From positions 1 through 64,000 of the forward strand of contig MNXU01000074.1 of NCBI GenBank assembly GCA_001872285.1: 64,000 nucleotides of DNA. The letters run 5' to 3'. Below, piece after piece: positions 43,740 to 52,375 of the stretch. The DNA is from Betaproteobacteria bacterium CG2_30_68_42 (GTDB lineage: Bacteria > Pseudomonadota > Gammaproteobacteria > Burkholderiales > Rhodocyclaceae). Below the pieces are notes generated by a model. That model made no database searches. It saw only the letters and a program-made list of their open reading frames with translations, and had not been told where the DNA came from. A program made the position numbers and the translations under genes. Positions within the stretch are counted from its first letter, which is position 1. Each line of letters starts with the position of its first letter.

Positions 43740-44789
43740 ATGATCGAGCGCTTCCGGGAAACCATCCGTGCCGCCGCGTCGCAGAAACGGGCCCTGCGCA
43801 TCCGCGGCGGCGGCACCAAGGATTTCTACGGCGGGCCGCTGCGGGGCGAGATTCTCGACACCCGGGATCATGCCGGCGTCGTATCGTACGAGCCGACCGA
43901 GCTGGTGGTGACCGCGCGCTGCGGCACGCGGCTGGACGAACTCGAGCGGATGCTCGCCGAACGGGGCCAGAGGCTCGCCTTCGAACCGCCGCATTTCGGC
44001 GAGACCGCCACCCTGGGCGGCTGCGTGGCCGCGGGCCTGTCGGGGCCGCGCCGGATGGCCGCCGGGGCACTGCGCGACTTCGTGCTCGGCGCGAAGATCA
44101 TCGACGGGCGCGGCGATTCTCTCTCCTTCGGCGGGCAGGTGATGAAGAACGTCGCCGGCTACGACGTCGCCCGGTTGATGGCGGGATCGCTGGGCACGCT
44201 GGGCGTCATCGTCGAGGTCTCGCTGAAGGTGCTGCCGATGCCTGCCTCCGAGGCGACGCTACGCTTCGAGATGACGCAGGAGGATGCCATCGGGACCATG
44301 AACCGCTGGGCGGGGCGGCCGCTGCCCATCAGCGCGACCTGCTGGCATGCGGGCCAATTGATGGTGCGCCTGTCTGGCGCCGCTGCTGGGGTCGCCGCGG
44401 CGCAGCGCGATCTCGGCGGCGAGACCGTCGAGGAAGGTGCGCGGTTCTGGTGTGAGCTTCGCGAGCAGCGACACCGCTTCTTCGAAGGACCCGCGCCGTT
44501 GTGGCGGCTGGCGCTGCCGCCCGCCACGGCTCCCGTGCCGCTCGCCGGAGAGCCGCTGATCGAATGGGGCGGCGGCGAGCGCTGGTTGAGGAGCGAGGCG
44601 CCGGCGGAGGTGCTGCGCGAGGCGGCACGCGCAGCCGGCGGGCACGCGTGCCTGTTCCGCGCCCCCTTCGAGACCGCCGAGCCGTTCCAGCCGCTCGCCC
44701 AGGCACTCGCCAGGATCCACCGCAGCCTCAAGGCTGCGTTCGATCCGAACGGAGTATTCAACCGGGGCAGGATGTATCCGGAATGGTGA
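43740..44789 (+). CDS. glcE: Glycolate dehydrogenase FAD-binding subunit GlcE
   Basis: Second flavin subunit of glycolate dehydrogenase, 349 residues, shorter than GlcD and with only part of the FAD-binding fold: LRIRGGGTKDFYGG, VVSYEPTELVVTARCGT, FGETATLGGCVAAGLSGP and the ending AFDPNGVFNRGRMYPEW. All are GlcE hallmarks. It stands between glcD and glcF in the standard order. A heptad-repeat spacer of 52 bases separates it from glcF. Confidence 0.93.
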   Translation: MIERFRETIRAAASQKRALRIRGGGTKDFYGGPLRGEILDTRDHAGVVSYEPTELVVTARCGTRLDELERMLAERGQRLAFEPPHFGETATLGGCVAAGLSGPRRMAAGALRDFVLGAKIIDGRGDSLSFGGQVMKNVAGYDVARLMAGSLGTLGVIVEVSLKVLPMPASEATLRFEMTQEDAIGTMNRWAGRPLPISATCWHAGQLMVRLSGAAAGVAAAQRDLGGETVEEGARFWCELREQRHRFFEGPAPLWRLALPPATAPVPLAGEPLIEWGGGERWLRSEAPAEVLREAARAAGGHACLFRAPFETAEPFQPLAQALARIHRSLKAAFDPNGVFNRGRMYPEW

Positions 44790-44839
44790 GTTCCAGGTTC
44801 CCTGCGCGCGCGTCCCTTTTCGCACCTGAAACCTGAAAT
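44790..44839. repeat. Heptanucleotide GTTYCAR units, inverted pair, in the glcE-glcF gap
   Basis: Right after the glcE stop stand GTTCCAG and GTTCCCT in direct orientation (44790-44803); just before the glcF start stand the reverse complements CTGAAAC and CTGAAAT (44826-44839). The two arms can pair imperfectly and the right arm takes the place of the glcF ribosome binding site. Same unit as the array at 61871-61940. Confidence 0.5.
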
Positions 44840-44841
44840 CG

Positions 44842-46071
44842 ATGCAGACGAATCTCGCCGATTTCATCCGCGACACGCCCGAAGGCAGGGAGGCGGACGG
44901 GATCCTGCGCAAGTGCGTGCATTGCGGTTTTTGCACCGCGACCTGCCCGACCTATCAACTGCTGGGCGACGAACTGGACGGGCCGCGCGGGCGCATCTAC
45001 CTCATCAAGGAGATGCTGGAAGGCGTGGCGGTGAGCGGCCGCACCCGGCTGCACCTGGATCGCTGCCTCACCTGCCGTTCGTGCGAGACGACCTGCCCCT
45101 CGGGCGTGCAGTACGCGCGCCTCGTCGACATCGGCCGCGCGGTGGTGGATCGGCTGAGGCCTCGTCCCGCCGCAGATCGCCTCCGGCGCGCCCTGCTCAA
45201 GGAGTCGCTCCCGCGGCCGGCGCTCTTCGGAGCCGCGCTCGCGCTCGGGCAGGCGTTCAGGCCGATCCTGCCCGGCGCGCTCGCCGCTCAGGTGCCGCGC
45301 ACGAGCGGGCGCGGCACCTGGCCGCAGCCTCGCCATGCACGCCGCATGATCGTGCCCGCGGGTTGCGTGCAGCCGGCGCTCGCCCCCGACATCAATGCCG
45401 CCGCGGCCCGCGTGCTCGACCGCCTGGGGATTTCGCTGATCGAGGTGCCGCGGGCGGGTTGCTGCGGCGCACTGCGTTTCCACCTCGGCGACCAGGAGGG
45501 CGGGCGCCGCGACGCGCGAACGATGATCGACGCCTGGTGGCCGTACCTCTCGCAGGGGGTCGAGGCGATCGTGATGACGGCATCCGGCTGCGGGGCCTTC
45601 GTGCGCGAATACGATCATCTGCTCGAACGGGATTCCCGCTACGCGGAGAAGGCGAAGCGCATCGCTTCGCTGGTGCGGGACGTGTCCGAAGTCGTCGCCG
45701 CAGGGGAGGCGAGGCTCGCCGAGTGCGCACAGCGGTCGAAGCCGGCGCCGCTGCGGCTCGCGTTCCACTCGCCCTGCTCGCTCCAGCACGGCCAGAAGCT
45801 GCGCGGGGTGGTCGAGCCGCTGCTCGTCGCGACCGGATGCGAGCTGACCCCGGTCGCGGATGCCCACCTGTGCTGCGGCTCCGCAGGCACCTACTCGATC
45901 CTCCAGCCGGAGATCGCGGGCAGGTTGCGCGAGGCCAAGCTCGCAGCGCTCGGTGCCGGCGCTCCCGAGGCGATCGCCACCGCCAACATCGGCTGCCTCG
46001 CCCACCTGCAGGCGGGCACGGCGACGAGGGTGCGGCACTGGATCGAGGTGATCGACGAGCGGCTCGACTGA
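44842..46071 (+). CDS. glcF: Glycolate dehydrogenase iron-sulfur subunit GlcF
   Basis: Iron-sulfur subunit carrying electrons from GlcD/E toward the respiratory chain. The 409-residue product has two 4Fe-4S motifs, CVHCGFCTATCPT (25-37) and CLTCRSCETTCPSG, and two cysteine-rich CCG domains (AGCCGALRFH; LCCGSAGTYS). The complex has no transmembrane helix and sits at the inner membrane face. No Shine-Dalgarno is visible; the heptad repeat lies there. Confidence 0.94.
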   Translation: MQTNLADFIRDTPEGREADGILRKCVHCGFCTATCPTYQLLGDELDGPRGRIYLIKEMLEGVAVSGRTRLHLDRCLTCRSCETTCPSGVQYARLVDIGRAVVDRLRPRPAADRLRRALLKESLPRPALFGAALALGQAFRPILPGALAAQVPRTSGRGTWPQPRHARRMIVPAGCVQPALAPDINAAAARVLDRLGISLIEVPRAGCCGALRFHLGDQEGGRRDARTMIDAWWPYLSQGVEAIVMTASGCGAFVREYDHLLERDSRYAEKAKRIASLVRDVSEVVAAGEARLAECAQRSKPAPLRLAFHSPCSLQHGQKLRGVVEPLLVATGCELTPVADAHLCCGSAGTYSILQPEIAGRLREAKLAALGAGAPEAIATANIGCLAHLQAGTATRVRHWIEVIDERLD

Positions 46072-46125
46072 GGCCGCAGGGCGTGCCGCGGCGGGCGGCG
46101 CGGGATCGGGAAGGAGGAGGAGACC

Positions 46126-47775
46126 ATGGTTCTGGACGGTGAAGCCAAGGACTACGAAGCGCTGTGCGCGAGCTTCCGCTGGGAGACGCCGCGGCGCTAC
46201 AACATCGGCTGGGAGTGCTGCGGGCGCTGGGCGCAGGACCGCGCCCGCTTCGCGCTGTACTTCGAGGACGAGGCGGGGACGCGGCAGGCATGGACGTTCT
46301 GGGACCTCCAGCGCGAGGCCAACCGGCTGTCCAACGCGCTCGCCGCACTCGGGGTGCGGCGCGGCGACCGGGTCGGCATCCTGCTCTCGCAGCGCCCGGA
46401 GACCGGCGTGGCGCACATCGCCTGCTACCAGATGGGTGCCATCGCGCTGCCGCTCTCGCACCTGTTCGGACCCGACGCGCTCGAATACCGCCTCGGCAAC
46501 AGCGAAGCCGATGTGGCGATCGTCGATGAGAGCACGCTGCCCAAGCTCTGGCAGGTGCGCGAACGGCTGCCCGCGCTCAGGCATGTGATCGGGGTCGCGG
46601 GGGCGCGCGAGACCGGTGTCCATGACTGGCAGCGGCTGCTCGAATATGCATCGAGCGCCTACACGCCGCTCGCCACTTCCGCCGACGACCCGGCACTCAT
46701 CATCTATACCAGCGGCACGACCGGAAACCCGAAGGGCGCGCTGATGGCGCAGCGCACGCTGCTGGGCAACCTGCCCGGCTTCGTGTGTTCGCACAACTTC
46801 TATCCGCAGCCGCGCGACCTGTTCTGGTCGCCTGCCGACTGGGCGTGGACCGGTGGGCTGTTCGACGCGCTGCTGCCGGCATGGGCGTTCGGGCAGCCGA
46901 TCCTGGGCTATCTCGGCCGCTTCGATCCCGAGAAGGCGTTCTGGCTGATCGAGCGCTACGGCGTGCGCAACAGCTTCCTGTTCCCGACCGCGCTCAAGAT
47001 GATGATGAAGGCGGTGCCGGAGCCGAGGCAGCGCTACGGCATCGAGCTGCGCACGATCATGAGCGCCGGCGAGGCGGTCGGCGAGACCGTGTTCGAGTGG
47101 GCGCGCGCGCAGCTCGGCGTCACCATCAACGAGATGTTCGGCCAGACCGAGATCAACTACATCGTCGGCAACTGCTCGCCGGTGTATGCGCCCAGGCCGG
47201 GCTCGATGGGGCGCGCCTATCCCGGCCACCGGGTTGCGGTGCTCGGCGAGGACGGGCGGCCCGCGCCCCCCGGCACGGCAGGCGAGGTCGCGGTGCAGCG
47301 GCGCGACGACCCGGTGTTCCTGCTCGAGTACTGGAAGAACCCGAAGGCCACGGCCGACAAGTACATCGGCGCGGGGCCGGATGCCTGGGCCCGCACCGGT
47401 GACCAGGCCATGACGGACGAGGACGGCTACTTCTGGTACCAGGGGCGCAGCGACGATGTCATCAAGAGCGCCGGCTACCGCATCGGTCCGGCCGAGGTCG
47501 AGAACTGCCTGCTGCGGCATCCGTCGGTCGCCAACGCCGCGGTGATCGGGGTGCCGGACGCCACCCGCGGCACGCTGGTCAAGGCCTTCATCGTGCTCCA
47601 GCCCGATGTGCGGCCGTCCGCCGCGCTGGAGGCGGAACTGACCGCGCACGTGAAGGCCCGGCTCGCGCCCTACGAGACACCGCGCGCGTTCGAGTTCATC
47701 GATGCGCTGCCCATGACCACCACCGGCAAGGTGCAGCGCCGCGTGCTGCGCGAACGGCAGCAGGGCGGAGGCTGA
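46126..47775 (+). CDS. AMP-dependent acyl-CoA synthetase/ligase
   Basis: ANL-family enzyme that activates a carboxylic acid with ATP and CoA, 549 residues. It has the P-loop YTSGTTGNPKGAL, the A5 segment NEMFGQTEINY, TGDQAMTDEDGYFWYQGRSDDVIK, and the catalytic Lys in TTTGKVQRRVLRE. It resembles medium-chain or acetyl/propionyl-type ligases (RYNIGWECCGRWA at the start); the exact acid is unknown. GGAAGGAGGAG lies six to 15 bases upstream. It ends the run from the MFS gene; six bases separate its stop from the convergent MaoC gene. Confidence 0.88.
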   Translation: MVLDGEAKDYEALCASFRWETPRRYNIGWECCGRWAQDRARFALYFEDEAGTRQAWTFWDLQREANRLSNALAALGVRRGDRVGILLSQRPETGVAHIACYQMGAIALPLSHLFGPDALEYRLGNSEADVAIVDESTLPKLWQVRERLPALRHVIGVAGARETGVHDWQRLLEYASSAYTPLATSADDPALIIYTSGTTGNPKGALMAQRTLLGNLPGFVCSHNFYPQPRDLFWSPADWAWTGGLFDALLPAWAFGQPILGYLGRFDPEKAFWLIERYGVRNSFLFPTALKMMMKAVPEPRQRYGIELRTIMSAGEAVGETVFEWARAQLGVTINEMFGQTEINYIVGNCSPVYAPRPGSMGRAYPGHRVAVLGEDGRPAPPGTAGEVAVQRRDDPVFLLEYWKNPKATADKYIGAGPDAWARTGDQAMTDEDGYFWYQGRSDDVIKSAGYRIGPAEVENCLLRHPSVANAAVIGVPDATRGTLVKAFIVLQPDVRPSAALEAELTAHVKARLAPYETPRAFEFIDALPMTTTGKVQRRVLRERQQGGG

Positions 47776-47781
47776 ATGCGG

Positions 47782-48228
47782 CTAGGCGCGAGCGTTCTCG
47801 ACCAGCAGACTGGCACTCGCCTCCGCGATCGAGGCGCCGTCCTGGTTGCAACAGGTGCCCTCGAAATAAACGATCCCGCCGCCATGCCGCGGCTTGGGCT
47901 CCTTGCGGGCGAGCCTCCAGGTGGCGGTGAGCGTGTCCCCGGCCCGCGCCGGCGCGGTGAAGCGGCAGCGATGCTCGAGGTAGGCGACCGCCGTGCCGTG
48001 GAAGGCCATGCCGAGGGCGGCGGCCATGAAGGAACTGGTCTGGTAGCCGTGGGCGATCCGGCCCTTGAAGCGCGAAGCCGCCGCGAACCGGGCATTCACA
48101 TGCAGCGGGTTGATGTCCCCGTACAGCCCCGCGCCGAGCACGAGATGGGTCTCGGTGAGGGTCATCGAGTACTCCAGCGCTTCGCCCGGTTCGATCTCGT
48201 CGAACCCGATGCCGACCCTGAATGTCAC
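47782..48228 (-). CDS. MaoC-like (R)-specific enoyl-CoA hydratase/dehydratase domain protein
   Basis: Hot-dog fold protein of the MaoC family, likely hydrating an enoyl-CoA. The 148-residue product contains the hydratase-2 motif in the form GDINPLHVNARFAAASRF, with the Asp and His expected, then GRIAHGYQTSSFM. The GTG at 48228 is chosen since GGGAG lies eight bases before it; an upstream ATG (48285) would add 19 residues. It is convergent with the acyl-CoA synthetase and divergent from the PP2C gene. Confidence 0.82.
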   Translation of the reverse strand: MTFRVGIGFDEIEPGEALEYSMTLTETHLVLGAGLYGDINPLHVNARFAAASRFKGRIAHGYQTSSFMAAALGMAFHGTAVAYLEHRCRFTAPARAGDTLTATWRLARKEPKPRHGGGIVYFEGTCCNQDGASIAEASASLLVENARA

Positions 48229-48353
48229 ATTCGTTCTCCCGCGCCGTGGATCGATGCGCGCGATGATAACAGGGCGTTCGTGCACAAATTCCGTAAGCCA
48301 CGGGCATTCGCGGCCGTAATCTCGTACAGTTTCCTGACCGAGCGGAGGGGGTG

Positions 48354-49163
48354 ATGTCGATTCGGGTCGATGCCTGCGTGGCGCAGCATATCGGGGACCG
48401 CGCCGAACAGCAGGATCGTGCCGCTCTGTTTCGCCATCCGCGCCGCGACGACGTGCTGATGGCCGTGGTGGCCGACGGCATGGGCGGACACAGCGGCGGG
48501 GCGATCGCCGCCGAGCAGGTGCTGCACAAGGCGCGGCAGAGTTTCGAGACCTTCGCCCCCGGCGCGGAATCCCCTGGCGAGCTGCTGCAGGCCATCGTTC
48601 GCGAGGCGCATCTCATCATCAAGCTCGCCCGTTTCACCAGCGTGCAGGATCCCCACAGCACGGCGGCGGTGCTCCTGCTCCAGCCGGGACGGGCCGACTG
48701 GGCCTATTGTGGAGACTCGCGCATCTACCACTACCGCGGCACGAGCCTCCTCGCCAGGAGCGAGGACCACTCCCTGGTCGCGCAACTGCTCCGCCAGGGG
48801 CGGATCACCGTCGAGCAGGCGCGCAGCCATCCGCAACGCAGCCTCCTGCTGAGCTGCCTGGGGGACGAACGCGAGCCCACGGTCGATTCGGGCAGCGCCG
48901 AGCCGGTTTTGGCACAGGACACGTTCGTGCTGTGTTCCGACGGCCTCTGGAGCCATTTCAGCGACGGCGAGATCGGCGAGGTCGTCACTGCGCGAGCGTC
49001 CCGGCTCGCCGCCGAGGAGCTCGTGCTCGGCGCGCGCCAGCGTGCCCGCGGCACCGGCGACAACGTTTCGCTGATCGTGCTCAAACTGTCCCGCCAGGTG
49101 GAAAAGGCCGCTGCGAAGCCCAAGGCGGCCGGCGCGCCGCTGCGCATCTCGGTAGTTCGCTGA
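48354..49163 (+). CDS. PP2C-type protein serine/threonine phosphatase
   Basis: Metal-dependent PPM phosphatase, 269 residues, soluble. It has the metal-binding motifs VVADGMGGHSGG (about residues 39-50), CGDSRIYHYR, SDGLWSHFSD and GTGDNVSLIVL. GGAGGGGG lies just before ATG 48354 (a GTG three bases upstream is in frame too). No cognate protein kinase is in the window, so its substrate is unknown. It is a stand-alone gene, divergent from the MaoC gene. Confidence 0.9.
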   Translation: MSIRVDACVAQHIGDRAEQQDRAALFRHPRRDDVLMAVVADGMGGHSGGAIAAEQVLHKARQSFETFAPGAESPGELLQAIVREAHLIIKLARFTSVQDPHSTAAVLLLQPGRADWAYCGDSRIYHYRGTSLLARSEDHSLVAQLLRQGRITVEQARSHPQRSLLLSCLGDEREPTVDSGSAEPVLAQDTFVLCSDGLWSHFSDGEIGEVVTARASRLAAEELVLGARQRARGTGDNVSLIVLKLSRQVEKAAAKPKAAGAPLRISVVR

Positions 49164-49373
49164 GCGGCGCTGCGTCCCCGGTGCCGCTGCGGGTCGCGGT
49201 CTCGGACCGCACCCTTCGCACGCAATTGCCTGCGGTCGCCGGCGAAACCGCAGTTCCATTGATGCCGGTATAGGAAACGGCGATGGATTTCAGTATCATT
49301 GCCGCCCGTGGCGCCGCGTCGCAGCATGCGCGCCCGACTGGCCGTTCCGAACAATGAAAACGGGAGTGTATCC

Positions 49374-50498
49374 ATGCCCCTCACGATCGGCGTGACGAGG
49401 GAGAGCGTCGAGGGCGAGCATCGCGTCGCCCTGGTTCCGGAAGTCTCCAAGAAGTTCAAGTCGCTGGGCGTCGGGATCGCGTTGGAAGCGGGAGCGGGAA
49501 GCCTCGCCCATTTTCGCGACGAGGACTATGGCGATGCGACGATCATGGCGAGCCGCGCCGAAGTGCTGGCGGCCGCCGGGGTGGTGCTCAAGGTGCAGCC
49601 GCCGAGCGCGGAGGAAATCGCGGCGATGCGGCCGGGCACGGTGCTGATCGGATTTCTCCAGCCGTATTCCGATCCGCCCCGACTCCGGCTGCTGGCCGAA
49701 AGGAACATCACCAGCTTCGCGGTGGAACTGATTCCGCGCATCTCGCGGGCGCAGTCGATGGATGCGCTCAGCTCGCAGGCGGCGGTGTCCGGATACTTGT
49801 GCGTGCTGCTGGCGGCGGCGGCCGCGCCCAAGTTCTTCCCGATGATGACCTATGCCGCGGGAACGCTGCGGCCGGCCCAGGTGCTGGTGATCGGTGCCGG
49901 CGTGGCGGGGCTGCAGGCGATCGCCACCGCGCGGCGCCTGGGTGCCATCGTGGCTGCCTATGACGTGCGCCCCGAGACGAAGGAGCAGATCGAGTCGCTC
50001 GGCGCCAAGTTCGTCGACACCGGTGTTTCGGCGGCCGGCAGCGGGGGCTACGCGCGCGAGCTCACCGAAGAGGAAAAGAAGCAGCAGGCGGAAAAGCTGG
50101 GACGCGCGGTGGCGCAGGCCGACGCGCTGATCACGACCGCGGCGGTGCCGGGGCGGCGCGCGCCGCTCATCATCAGCGCCGAGATGGTCGCCCGGATGAA
50201 GAGCGGCGCCGTGGTGGTGGACATGGCGGCCGAGACCGGCGGCAACGTGGCCGGCACGCGTGCCGGCGAGACCGTCCGGGCGGGTGGGGCGAGCATCATC
50301 GGGCCGGTCAACCTGCCCTCGCGCATGCCGGTGCATGCCTCGGAGATGTACTCGAAGAACCTGTTCAACTTCGTCGCGCCGCTGGTGAAGGACGGCGAGC
50401 TCGCGCTCGATTGGAACGACGAGGTCGTCTCCGGTGCCTGCCTGACCCACGAGGGCCAGGTGCGGCATGCGGGCGTGCGCAAGGCGCTGGGACTCTAG
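49374..50498 (+). CDS. pntAA: NAD(P) transhydrogenase subunit alpha part 1 (PntAA)
   Basis: NAD(H)-binding domain I of the proton-translocating transhydrogenase, as a separate soluble subunit of 374 residues. It has GEHRVALVPE at the N-terminus, the Rossmann motif GAGVAGLQAIATARRLGA, YDVRPETKEQ and TAAVPGRRAP. The transhydrogenase moves hydride between NADH and NADP using the proton gradient. It is followed by pntAB and pntB, the three-gene type found in many Proteobacteria. GGGAG lies nine bases before the ATG. Confidence 0.95.
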   Translation: MPLTIGVTRESVEGEHRVALVPEVSKKFKSLGVGIALEAGAGSLAHFRDEDYGDATIMASRAEVLAAAGVVLKVQPPSAEEIAAMRPGTVLIGFLQPYSDPPRLRLLAERNITSFAVELIPRISRAQSMDALSSQAAVSGYLCVLLAAAAAPKFFPMMTYAAGTLRPAQVLVIGAGVAGLQAIATARRLGAIVAAYDVRPETKEQIESLGAKFVDTGVSAAGSGGYARELTEEEKKQQAEKLGRAVAQADALITTAAVPGRRAPLIISAEMVARMKSGAVVVDMAAETGGNVAGTRAGETVRAGGASIIGPVNLPSRMPVHASEMYSKNLFNFVAPLVKDGELALDWNDEVVSGACLTHEGQVRHAGVRKALGL

Positions 50499-50659
50499 CG
50501 CCGATGGTCGCGGGAGCCGCCCCCGCGGGGCATGAGAGCGCGCAGGACATGGACACCCGCCCCCTCCCGTCCTCCCTCTCGTGGGGCAGGCGACCGTTCG
50601 CTGCGCGCGAAATGCGACCGGGCATCGAATCGTGTTCTTTCACGTCAAGGGGAAATTGA

Positions 50660-50962
50660 ATGGAAGGTTTCGCTGCACTGTACATCTTCATGCTCGCGGC
50701 ATTCACGGGCTATGAGGTCATCTCGCGGGTGCCGGTGATCCTGCATACCCCCCTCATGAGTGGATCGAACTTCGTCCATGGGGTCGTCCTGGTGGGCGCG
50801 ATGGTGGCCCTCGGGGAGGCCGATCCGCACGATCCGCTCCAGCTTGCGATCGGCTTCGGTGCCGTGCTACTGGGCGCGGCCAACGCCGCCGGCGGCTACG
50901 TCGTGACCGAGCGCATGCTCGGCATGTTCAAGGCCGGCGGCCAGAAAGGCGGGGCGAAATGA
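50660..50962 (+). CDS. pntAB: NAD(P) transhydrogenase subunit alpha part 2 (PntAB)
   Basis: Membrane part of the alpha chain, 100 residues with three helices (about 2-22, 36-52 and 59-82), including the segment EVISRVPVILHTPLMSGSN. AAGGGG lies nine bases upstream. A 161-base gap without visible genes separates it from pntAA; its stop overlaps the pntB start by four bases. Confidence 0.95.
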   Translation: MEGFAALYIFMLAAFTGYEVISRVPVILHTPLMSGSNFVHGVVLVGAMVALGEADPHDPLQLAIGFGAVLLGAANAAGGYVVTERMLGMFKAGGQKGGAK

Positions 50963-52338
50963 GCGCCAGGATCCTCATCAGCGCCTCGTATTTCGTCGTC
51001 GCCATCCTGTTCATCCTCGGGCTCAAGAGCATGAGCTCGCCGGTGAGCGCACGCAAGGGGATCGTGTGGGCGGGCGCGGGCATGCTGATCGCCACGCTGG
51101 TGACCTTCCTCTCGCCGGGGATGCAAAACTTCGCGCTGATGGTGATCGCGCTCGCGATCGGCGGGGGCATCGCCTGGTGGGGCGGCAAGGTCGTCAAGAT
51201 GACGGACATGCCGCAGATGGTGGCGATCTACAACGGCATGGGGGGCGGCGCCGCGGCGCTGATCGCGGCCATGGAGTTCGCGCGCGGCGAAATGCACGGA
51301 TCGGTAGTCGCCGCGCTTGCGACCCTCGGCGCGTTGATCGGCGCGGTGTCCTTTTCCGGTTCGGTCATCGCCTTCACCAAGCTGCAAGGGCTGATGAAGA
51401 GGGCCCACCGCCTTCCCGGCCAGAACCTGTGGAACATCGGCGTGGCGGCCTTCACCGTCCTGGTCGGGGCCGGGATGGTGGCCTCGGGCGAACCCGCGCC
51501 GTTGCAGATCCTCGTGTTCTTCGCGCTCGCGCTCGCGCTCGGGGTGATCATCACGCTTCCGATCGGCGGCGCCGACATGCCGGTGGTGATCTCGCTGTAC
51601 AACGCCCTCACCGGGCTCGCGGTGGGTTTCGAGGGTTACGTGCTGGGCAACCCGGCACTGATCATCGCCGGGATCGTCGTGGGCGCGGCCGGCTCGCTGC
51701 TCACCCAGTTGATGGCCAAGGCGATGAACCGCCCGCTCACCAACATCATCTTCAGCCCGATCACCGGCGAGGCACAGGCGGGAGGCAGCCAGATCGCCGG
51801 CTCGATGAAGGAAGTCACCGGTCTGGATGCGGCCGCGATGATGCGCTACGCGCAGAAGGTCATCGTCGTTCCGGGTTACGGCATGGCGGTCGCCCAGGCC
51901 CAGCACAAGGTGTGGGAGATGGCCGAGCTGCTCGAGGCCGAGGGGGTGGAAGTCAAGTTCGCGATCCACCCCGTCGCCGGCCGCATGCCGGGCCACATGA
52001 ACGTGCTGCTCGCCGAGGCCGGCGTGCCCTACGACAAGATCTTCGACATGGAGGAGATCAACGCCGAGTTCGAGCAGGCCGATGTCGCCCTGGTGATCGG
52101 CGCCAATGACGTCGTCAATCCGGCGGCGCGCACCGCCAAGTCGAGCCCGATCTACGGCATGCCCATCCTCAACGCCGACCGCGCGCGCAACGTCATCTGC
52201 GTCAAGCGCGGCAAGGGTGCGGGCTATTCGGGGATCGAGAACGCGCTGTTCTACGGCGAGAACACGCGCATGCTCTACGGCAGCGCACAGAAGGCGATCG
52301 CCGAGGTGATCGCCCACATCAAGGAGCTGTCGGCCTGA
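50959..52338 (+). CDS. pntB: NAD(P) transhydrogenase subunit beta (PntB)
   Basis: Beta chain of the transhydrogenase, 459 residues: about nine membrane helices in the first 260 residues (proton channel) and the NADP-binding domain III at the C-terminus (IVVPGYGMAVAQAQHKV, AGRMPGHMNVLLAEAGV, VIGANDVVNPAA). Start overlaps pntAB by four bases. Convergent with rhlE. Confidence 0.96.
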   Translation: MSARILISASYFVVAILFILGLKSMSSPVSARKGIVWAGAGMLIATLVTFLSPGMQNFALMVIALAIGGGIAWWGGKVVKMTDMPQMVAIYNGMGGGAAALIAAMEFARGEMHGSVVAALATLGALIGAVSFSGSVIAFTKLQGLMKRAHRLPGQNLWNIGVAAFTVLVGAGMVASGEPAPLQILVFFALALALGVIITLPIGGADMPVVISLYNALTGLAVGFEGYVLGNPALIIAGIVVGAAGSLLTQLMAKAMNRPLTNIIFSPITGEAQAGGSQIAGSMKEVTGLDAAAMMRYAQKVIVVPGYGMAVAQAQHKVWEMAELLEAEGVEVKFAIHPVAGRMPGHMNVLLAEAGVPYDKIFDMEEINAEFEQADVALVIGANDVVNPAARTAKSSPIYGMPILNADRARNVICVKRGKGAGYSGIENALFYGENTRMLYGSAQKAIAEVIAHIKELSA

Positions 52339-52346
52339 CCGGGCCT

Positions 52347-52372
52347 GGCGGGCGGCTTCGAGCCGCCACGCC
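52347..52372. terminator. Stem-loop between convergent pntB and rhlE
   Basis: GGCGGCT-TCG-AGCCGCC (52351-52367) forms a perfect 7-bp stem, extended outward by GGCG/CGCC. It sits in the 37-base gap between two convergent stops, a natural place for a two-way terminator, though no T-run is seen. Confidence 0.45.
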
Positions 52373-52375
52373 GTC

